Notes under the pieces: model-generated
Told to the model about the DNA's origin: nothing
Seen by the model: only the letters and a program-made list of their open reading frames with translations
Databases searched by the model: none
Part shown: piece by piece, positions 57,671-64,000 of the stretch
Position numbering within the stretch: the first letter of the stretch is position 1
Layout: every line of letters starts with the position of its first letter
Translations under genes and position numbers: made by a program
Assembly (NCBI GenBank): GCA_905220665.1
Contig: CAJNAR010000026.1
Coordinates: forward strand, 1-64,000
Length of the DNA stretch: 64,000 bases
Reading direction: 5' to 3'
Source of the DNA: Albugo candida
Taxonomy: Eukaryota > Oomycota > Peronosporomycetes > Albuginales > Albuginaceae

Positions 57671-57891
57671 AAATTGAGAGAAGAATGTAGATATCAATTT
57701 ACGTCAAATTGGAGAATAGGTTCAAAGAAATCTATGAGTCGAAAGATATCATGACAACGTGTCATAAGACGATCGGGGTATTCATTGCATAATAGATCAA
57801 GAATTGCTCAAAAAGGCATCATATCCGCTCGTCTTCTATAAAATGTTTCTTAATGAATGGGAAAAGACAGTTCTTTTGTCAATGACGTACC

Positions 57892-58262
57892 CTATGTGAC
57901 CATGTTCTTCAATTGCATCCGACAGAAGTGTCTCATGAATTGAATGGACATGATGACGATCTCGAGTATCTTGCCAGCATTTTCCGAGCTGCAGTAGTAG
58001 AAGATGAAGATTTTCATCCTGGACAAATGATAAAACAGCTCACCTCCAGGGCAGTAATCGAGCACAAAGTACAGCCTCCTCGGCGTTTGAAATGCATAAT
58101 GCAGCCCAACAATAAACGGATGCTTTGTATACCCCAAAACTCGTCGTTCTGTTCGTGTATGTTCGACCTGCTTCCTCTTCATAATATTCTCCTTTGATAA
58201 TATTTTCATTGCATACAGCTTTTTCGTATCTCGATGCCCCACCAGCACAACGATTCCAAAGG
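57892..58262 (-). pseudogene. AGC-type protein kinase N-lobe fragment
   Basis: The reading contains the glycine loop IGSFGIVVLVG, the VAIK-type lysine in YAMKILSKENI, the helix C region ERRVLGYTKHPFIVGLHYAF, and the hinge LYFVLDYCPGGELFYHL, as in AGC kinases (S6K/PKA/AKT type). It ends before the HRD and DFG motifs. It is embedded in the filler DNA of the RPB7 pseudogene and cannot encode an active kinase. Confidence 0.8.
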
Positions 58263-58593
58263 ACCCTATACTTGGACTGTTACCATATCGGCGTACCCTG
58301 AACTGTTCTGGATAACGCCTCTACCGATGTCATCATCCTTCATCGCGCACTTGTGTCACTGTTATAACGTAACCATATTAGCCCATTGATGTACCCTCTA
58401 CTTCCTCAATGAGATGCAGTCGAATGATATCGTGCAGTTTGGGACCAAAGTGCATGGGATGCAAAAGCAGGTCGCGAGACAACTTCTTAAGAAGAACAAC
58501 TTCACCAGATACCCACTAGCGGTAGCACAGTTGATGTATCGAATTCGGCGCTTATACCAGTGGATCCATTGACAATATTGTAATATCTTGATA

Positions 58594-59521
58594 CTTATTG
58601 GGATACATGGAGACGTAATTTGCAGTCGTGGCAATTCCACTTCCCAGCCGGTTGTTCAATGAGACCAACACACTCAAAGTGAAACCATTCAAAGCGGCAA
58701 TCGTCATTATCACAGCCGACCATTTGTCCGAATGAAACGCGTCGACAATGACAATAAACGGGTTCATTTGGGTCAATCGCTGACTCATCTTGTACTATTT
58801 CAGTCCCATCATCCTATAGAATGAGATAAGAAATGCGTCAAAAGGATCACTGAGGTACTACGTACCCAATTGGTTGCTGCGACTGCGTCCATATTGGCTT
58901 CTCCAGAACCGCGTTTCCGCCCGATAGTATTGGAAGTCACATTCTTTTTCTTGTTCGTAGATACGACTTGTTGCAAATGTTGCTGCAATTTCTCCTGCTA
59001 AATCGATTTATCTTGTCGTCGCTTACGTGCACTTATTCGCTTCTCATCGTCCATATCTTCTTCAAATTCTCCATTTTGCTTAAGAAGTGCACCAAATGCT
59101 TCCAAATCCTGATCCAGACGGCGTATATGATGATCAACAAGCTCATATGATTGTGCCGCTATCGCTACTTTCTCATCGAGTTTTTGTATGACATTTTGCT
59201 CAGCTATTCAACAGTTTTAGAGTCTCGTCTGTCTCCACCGAAGCGCTCAATTCATCTTCCGTCGGTTCGTCTTTCTCCTTATCGGTATATCGTGCCATCG
59301 CTTTTTTTCTCGCATCAATAAGGTACTTTCGATGCGAATCCTTCAAATCTTCCACTAATTGGTAAGATGTCTATACAAACAGAAAGAGATCAGAAAGGCA
59401 TACAAATCGAATCTATTGTTTACCTTAATTTATCAAGTTCACGGACGAGATCGAAATTACGCTTCACATCAGACGGGAGCATATAAACACTTTCGAGATA
59501 GTCTTCCAAATACGTTCCCAT
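58594..59521 (-). pseudogene. ING/PHD gene pseudogene
   Basis: It is an inverted copy of 10,556-11,481. The ATG and first codons remain, but a deletion in the segment for [10 protein letters not shown] yields TTGAATAGCTGA and breaks the frame, and further small changes occur. The PHD cysteine codons are partly recognisable on the minus strand near 58,640-58,780. Confidence 0.9.
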
Positions 59522-59688
59522 TGTGCGGATCGATAAAATAGTGTGTGATTTACGTAAATATATGCCAGTTTCTACCTTGTTAAATCATTACCTCTGACAA
59601 GCTATAAGCGACGTACGTTTATTTTTGGTATGTTGAAATTGCAAAATAACAAAAAGAGTCAAAAGTTGATATGCTAGGAAACCTCAAG

Positions 59689-60200
59689 CTAAGTTACAGG
59701 GTGCGCCTTCACATATGCGAAAGCTTTCTCGGCACTTTCTTCAGGCTTTATATTGTGCTGAATATCCGCGATTTCCCCTCCTTGCAGTACAATCGCATGC
59801 GATCGATTAATACTGGTTTTGTTGACAGAACTTCCAAAATATCCAATCAGAGAATGCTTTGGATCCGATAACAAATCAAATGCGAAAGAATGCTGGTCTT
59901 TCCATACTTTGAGACTCTCTGGAGAATCAGCACCGACTCCGTATACACGAAATCCATCCTTTTGTATCGCGTCAATAATAGTGTTGAAAGCCTTGGCTTG
60001 TGTGGTACAGCCCGGCGTGGGAACATGAAATATGTTCCTTCGCGGTCACGGACATCGCGAAACGAAGTGTTTTTTGAAGTGTTCGAGACGACTTTGGCAG
60101 ATACAGAGCCCACAATTGATGCCGGTGAACCACTTGGATCATGAGATGAAGTCGACATCATGAGGTTGATCTTACTTGGTTGCCTCGGTCGTGCTCCTCA
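59689..60200 (-). pseudogene. PrxQ second-domain pseudogene
   Basis: It matches codons from the acidic linker to the stop of the PrxQ gene. Eight bases are missing between MFP and the peroxidatic motif (near 60,020), shifting the frame. The C terminus from MLSDPKHSLIGYFG to KAHPVT is still open. The first Prx domain has no counterpart here, so the arm ends inside this gene. Confidence 0.9.
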
Positions 60201-60859
60201 GATAGCATAATACACGTACAACTATTGATCCGGATGTCAATAATATTGGTAATCATTGATTACTCCACATTTAAGCATATTGGTACGAGATGTTCGACTT
60301 CTGTAATTGGTGGTGTTGCAAAGTATCTGGTGCCAGAATTTTGACTGAGATTACAAACGGTGTAATCGGCTCGTCGTAAAGAGGAATGATGATCTCGAAG
60401 CTTACAACGGGAGAGCACAAGCTAGAAATATGTCATCAAATTTTTGGAGCATTTTGCGATTGAAAATCTTGCTGCGCAACAAGGACGTCAATACTACGTA
60501 GAACTATCAGTCTTGATCCAGTAGCACACATGTGGGAGCCTAAATGTATGTTGTTAGATTTGTTATGGTGGACACACAAGACCGCACATTTCGAATGTAT
60601 TAATAAAGCTTTGAGTCTCAAAGCATCCAAGATCATTCATCCAGCTACTGCAGCCATTAAAAGCACTCCACGATTGATCCCATCATTTGTTCACAACCAA
60701 GAACAACCGCAACACCGTTTTGTGAAGCAAGGAGAAGAAAAGTTCTTCTTCACCTTTCCGACAATAGCATCTCTCGGAAACTGTTCAGAATCCTCCCCAA
60801 GCAACGAGTAGCCACACGATGTTTACAAATTAGCCATTCTGGCAATCGACAGGACGTTA
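60201..60859. other. Region beyond the right arm, no clear gene
   Basis: No similarity to the left arm is visible. A 93-codon plus-strand reading at 60,530-60,811 has no recognisable family. Confidence 0.4.
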
Positions 60860-61500
60860 TGGTTACATGAAAACATGCCAAGCACTTGCCACTTTTACTT
60901 TCTCTACAAGATCTGTAGTTCCTTCTAGTCTCTCAGATGCTGCCAGTTCGTTCTCGGTTCTAGTTTTCGAATGTTATCCATTCTGACATTGCGTTATTCA
61001 CAGCTTTCGTGTAAAGCGGCGTGAAGATCAATGTGTCATTTATGATGCGAGCAAAAATACTCACAAAGCTGTTCGCGACTTGGGATCAGCTTTTCTCTTC
61101 CCATCCACGTTGTGCATTGCATAGGCTGATGTGCCCACGGTATGGACGGCATGGAAGTACTATCAAGTAACCAAAGTACAGGCAGTCACGATGCTGTCTG
61201 TGTCAATGTTGACCGCGTCACCAATTCCCGTACTCTAGTAATATATGTTTCGTTAATGGACACTTTGGGTACTTTCGAAAGGAGTGTTACGATTTGAACA
61301 AAAGCATAAAAAAGTGCTTGATCCTTACTGAAAGCAACTATCGTTTGGAGCTCATTCTGGATCATTATTGCGGGTACCGCAACGGCAACCGAAACTGCAA
61401 CCTCAGCCGATCCCTTATAGCGTGGCCAACATCAATTTGGGGAAGCCGCTCTCGTTGGCACTTGTTACATACAGGATGGTCTCGGTTATTATGAACTATA
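60860..61500 (+). mobile_element. Degenerate LINE 3' remnant
   Basis: Scattered similarity to the 3' part of the 49-56 kb LINE occurs in the same order: ATGCTGCCAGTTCG against ATGTTGCCGATTCG, TTGGGATCAG, and GGTACTTTCGAAAGGAGTGTTACGA followed by ATCATTATTGCGGGTACCG. It is an older copy of the same or a related family. Confidence 0.65.
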
Positions 61501-62069
61501 GCAGGTACTTCATATAACTGCGTAATTATTATGTACGATCGTTTTGACATTCAGACGAATCAAACAAAAGTCGACATCTTCAGCTTAGGTACGTATCTAT
61601 CAGCTTGTTAGGTTTTTGAAATAGAGATAATCTTAGTACACAAGATGTCGCAGAGGATAGCGCGATCAAACCACATAGTCTACAAAAAGTACGCTATCTA
61701 ATGAAGAAATCGTTACCAGCATATAAGGTTTCGCAGACGTACGAAAGTTGCGGGTTACAAAATACTATTTATAATCCTCATTTTGGCGGTTCCGTATTTG
61801 AAATTCAAGCTTCTACAAAAATAAAAGTTACCCCTGTATAAAATGTATGAGGTGGCACGCGTTATCGACATCTTTGCGTCTCGATTCCACGTTAAAGGTG
61901 CACTTTGACGTTGCATTTCTCGTTGCATTTCTCGTTGTACATATGCAACAAGTACGGATCTGTAAACATAAAAGCCCTTAGCCTAACATTTGTAGGCAAA
62001 GAACGTCGTTGCGAGTTTAATTACCATGCAATCTCATCATAATTGAAAATTCGATTCGGAGCACAAAAG
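61501..62069. other. Intergenic upstream of the secreted protein gene
   Basis: About 570 bp with a short direct repeat (CGTTGCATTTCT twice at about 61,910-61,935). It is presumably promoter. No gene is seen. Confidence 0.4.
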
Positions 62070-63122
62070 ATGAAAACGCTATTTCTGAAACGAACTTACG
62101 CTTTTGGTGCGATTGGAGTGTTTTCAACGCGCGATTCAACTCTGCTCGCCGAACATGTGACTCTGATCCGTACGCCATCCAAATTGCACGAAGGATTTCA
62201 AAGAGGATTACAAGTTACTATAAACCCCCCTTTACATCTTTCGGAGACCAACGAAGCCGATGCAAATCAGCAGTACACTGTGAAGCTTGTCATGAACGGT
62301 GGCTCAACGGAAGACATACCATCGAAATTGATCACGCAACTTGGAGGCGAATTGAATCGAATACGTAAGCTGCCGTATTCTAATACTAAGTCTTTGCGTT
62401 CAAGTCATTTGAAAGAGCCTTTCCAGCTTACTGTTCACGATCACACCCAGTGGGAAGAAAAACGAGAATCTTTATTGCAGTGGATCAAAATAAAGGAGCA
62501 TCACACATCCCCTACATACTTTGTTGACCCGGAAGCCTATATTAAAAAATTTCCTGGAAAGTACACTTTTCGATGGGATGAAGGTATGGACAATCCATGT
62601 CTTTATTTCGGCTATCATTTGAAAAACCAAGACCAATTTTTCGCAGAGGAAAAACTAAAAAATTCAGAAATTGCATTTCTTTCTCAGAAATATAAAGATG
62701 ACGTGACATTTAACCCCGGCAGCGAAGCCATTAGAATTCCAAAGTTGACGCATGAATCACTAGAAAAGTCTCTTACATCGCATGGCTTCAAGAAGCTGGT
62801 CGACGGTCGCTTGAGCGGATCATGTACGGGTCTTAAAAAAGTGTTTGATGAGAAAGATGTTACTTCGAATTTCGTTATTAAGATAAGCAACGTTGAACGT
62901 CAAGATATAATGTTGGAGAGAGACGACTATATCCAGGAAGAGGAAGAAACCTGCTTCGTCGATCTCGTTGTGAGCTCTGAAGGCACCGTACTGGGTATCA
63001 ACACGTTGAAGGAATTTGCATTTTGCATCGATACAAGCGGGGGAATGAAGAAGTACAACTTTGAGCCTGCATCCCTGCTCTATTCAAATCTTGAATTCTC
63101 AAGTAAGAAGGTAGCGAGGTAG
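62070..63122 (+). CDS. Secreted pepsin-like (A1 fold) pseudoprotease, paralog
   Basis: The first ATG gives 350 residues. The N terminus is hydrophobic (TYAFGAIGVFS) and likely a signal peptide. YTVKLVMNGGSTEDIPSK aligns with the first active-site loop of pepsins, with Asn-Gly-Gly (76-78) for Asp-Thr-Gly. VTFNPGSEAIRIPK has Asn-Pro-Gly (215-217) at the second site. FVIKISNV, Cys295 and TVLGINTLKEFAFCID follow as the rest of the C lobe. It is related to the 14,843 gene but clearly diverged. It should be inactive as a protease. Confidence 0.78.
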   Translation: MKTLFLKRTYAFGAIGVFSTRDSTLLAEHVTLIRTPSKLHEGFQRGLQVTINPPLHLSETNEADANQQYTVKLVMNGGSTEDIPSKLITQLGGELNRIRKLPYSNTKSLRSSHLKEPFQLTVHDHTQWEEKRESLLQWIKIKEHHTSPTYFVDPEAYIKKFPGKYTFRWDEGMDNPCLYFGYHLKNQDQFFAEEKLKNSEIAFLSQKYKDDVTFNPGSEAIRIPKLTHESLEKSLTSHGFKKLVDGRLSGSCTGLKKVFDEKDVTSNFVIKISNVERQDIMLERDDYIQEEEETCFVDLVVSSEGTVLGINTLKEFAFCIDTSGGMKKYNFEPASLLYSNLEFSSKKVAR

Positions 63123-63717
63123 CTTGTCTGCTGAAGAAGATAAAAATCGAAATACACTGCAAAATTGACTTCGTATTCACTATGTCTCTGAGTTGATAGA
63201 TTCGTCATTTCTCTGATATAATAGCGAGTGGACACTGAGACAAAAGTCGTTACTAAAAGTGGAGCCTAAAGAATGGAATAACGTATGGCTTTAATGGCAG
63301 AGTAGCTGCATATGAGAGATCTCTATTGCCTTGTCTAATTGACAGAATGAAGCTCACTATTGACCGCAACCGCTTATTGCTCGGATGACTTGAGAGCTTC
63401 ACTTGCTCTTTTTCCCACATGAAAAGACCAGGACGTCGATACCGTGAGTATGAAACTTTGACCGCAAGTGGAGTGAGGCTCGTGTACATCGATTATAAAC
63501 ATTACTGTCCTGAGTAGACGCATCCCGTCAAAGCTGCGAGTAAAATCTGACTCCTTTACAAGAGTCTGGGATGTCTTCCATTGAGACTAGAAATACAATT
63601 GCTATAAAAGTGAGACAGTATTGGGGCTATTTATGTATATACTGGTAATTAAAATAGTGTTTGCAATCTTGATACCGAACTTAATATAATAACAAAGCGC
63701 TGTCACAATTCAACAAA
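63123..63717. other. Intergenic
   Basis: About 595 bp between two plus-strand genes. No RNA or protein gene recognised. Confidence 0.4.
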
Positions 63718-64000
63718 TGGTCGCAACGTCAAACTCATGCCAACAGTCTCACACACAAACAGTTAGTTGCACGAAAAATCGTGCCAAGTCCAAAAAGCGC
63801 AAAGGAAAGGCAACTGAATGTGTAGCACCAGAATCTCAAAGCGAGGAAACCAAGTCCAAAGTCAATGAATTGGACTTACTGTTTGACACATTGCGAACAA
63901 ACAAGAGAAAAAAGAAAGAATTAAATGTAAAGGAAAGCAACGAGCGCGAGGTCGAATATAAACGCTTGAAAAAAGAAAAAGAACAACTTAATGAATTCAT
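63718..64000 (+). CDS. Lysine-rich protein, N-terminal part (DUF1764-like?), cut by window end
   Basis: An ATG at 63,718 opens a frame of at least 94 codons to the window edge. The protein is very basic (KSKKRKGKA, NKRKKKELN, LKKEKEQ) with a short acidic-hydrophobic motif NELDLLFDTL before a lysine cluster. This resembles the EIDDIF-K-rich layout of the small eukaryotic DUF1764 proteins, usually thought nucleolar. The end is outside the window. Confidence 0.5.

Larger units (their letters stand above)
56474..58500 (-). pseudogene. RPB7 pseudogene, split by filler DNA
   Basis: The 5' half (58,500-58,268) and 3' half (56,755-56,474) match the intact RPB7 gene, but about 120 bp between them are replaced by 1.5 kb of unrelated DNA. 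The start codon is TTG instead of ATG (TTGTTCTTCTT). It is not functional. Confidence 0.9.

Noticed and set aside
57600..57680. Functional small-subunit rRNA gene
   Set aside because: Only about 250 bp of the 5' domain is present with abrupt ends inside a pseudogene, so it is a nuclear copy of mitochondrial DNA.

Overview
This window is eukaryotic nuclear DNA. Most single-copy genes carry GT-AG introns of only about 49-75 bp, gene density is high (98 bp separate the ING-like and RPB7 genes), and there are degenerate Ty1/copia, Ty3/gypsy and LINE elements. The gene set and the style of a mitochondrial SSU rRNA fragment at 57.4-57.7 kb suggest an oomycete, possibly a compact-genome white rust (Albugo type). 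That assignment is an inference. Every exon model was spliced by eye; each closes in frame and joins conserved family motifs. Layout: 1-2,027 is the 5' part of a minus-strand LINE whose 5' end abuts a tRNA-Lys(UUU) gene (2,030-2,102). From 2.6 to 12.2 kb is a dense housekeeping block: Bin3-type RNA cap methyltransferase, TPR protein, EMC8/9, mitochondrial ribosomal protein bL17, TIP41, a two-domain PrxQ peroxiredoxin, an ING-type PHD protein and RNA polymerase II subunit RPB7. After it come a PX-like ORF, a secreted pepsin-like pseudoprotease, S-adenosylhomocysteine hydrolase, a TXNDC9-like protein, a second pepsin-like pseudoprotease and the complex I subunit NDUFA1. The main discovery is that about 9.85-24.0 kb (left arm) recurs in inverted, collinear order across about 25.17-60.2 kb (right arm), around a unique spacer of about 1.2 kb. 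This is one very large, old inverted duplication. The right arm is 2.5 times longer because nearly all insertions are on that side: a copia element (25.5-29.9 kb, TSD GAAAG), a 3.8 kb acidic-ORF block with its own palindrome (36-39.7 kb), a gypsy chromovirus (42.4-47.5 kb, TSD ATTGC), a LINE (49.0-56.3 kb, 14-bp TSD) and 1.5 kb of filler DNA holding a mitochondrial rRNA fragment and a protein-kinase fragment. The right-arm copies of PrxQ, ING, RPB7, the PX-like ORF, one pepsin-like gene and SAHH are broken, while the left-arm copies are intact. The exception is a zone near the centre (about 18.8-22.6 versus 31.0-34.75 kb) that is almost identical between arms even in non-coding DNA, suggesting recent gene conversion. 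A second theme is a family of secreted proteins with the pepsin (A1) fold layout in which the catalytic Asp-Thr/Ser-Gly motifs are replaced: loci at 14.8, 21.1 (duplicated at 31.6), 40.7 (broken) and 62.1 kb. They look like lineage-expanded secreted pseudoproteases. The window ends in the start of a lysine-rich gene that may belong to the DUF1764 family.
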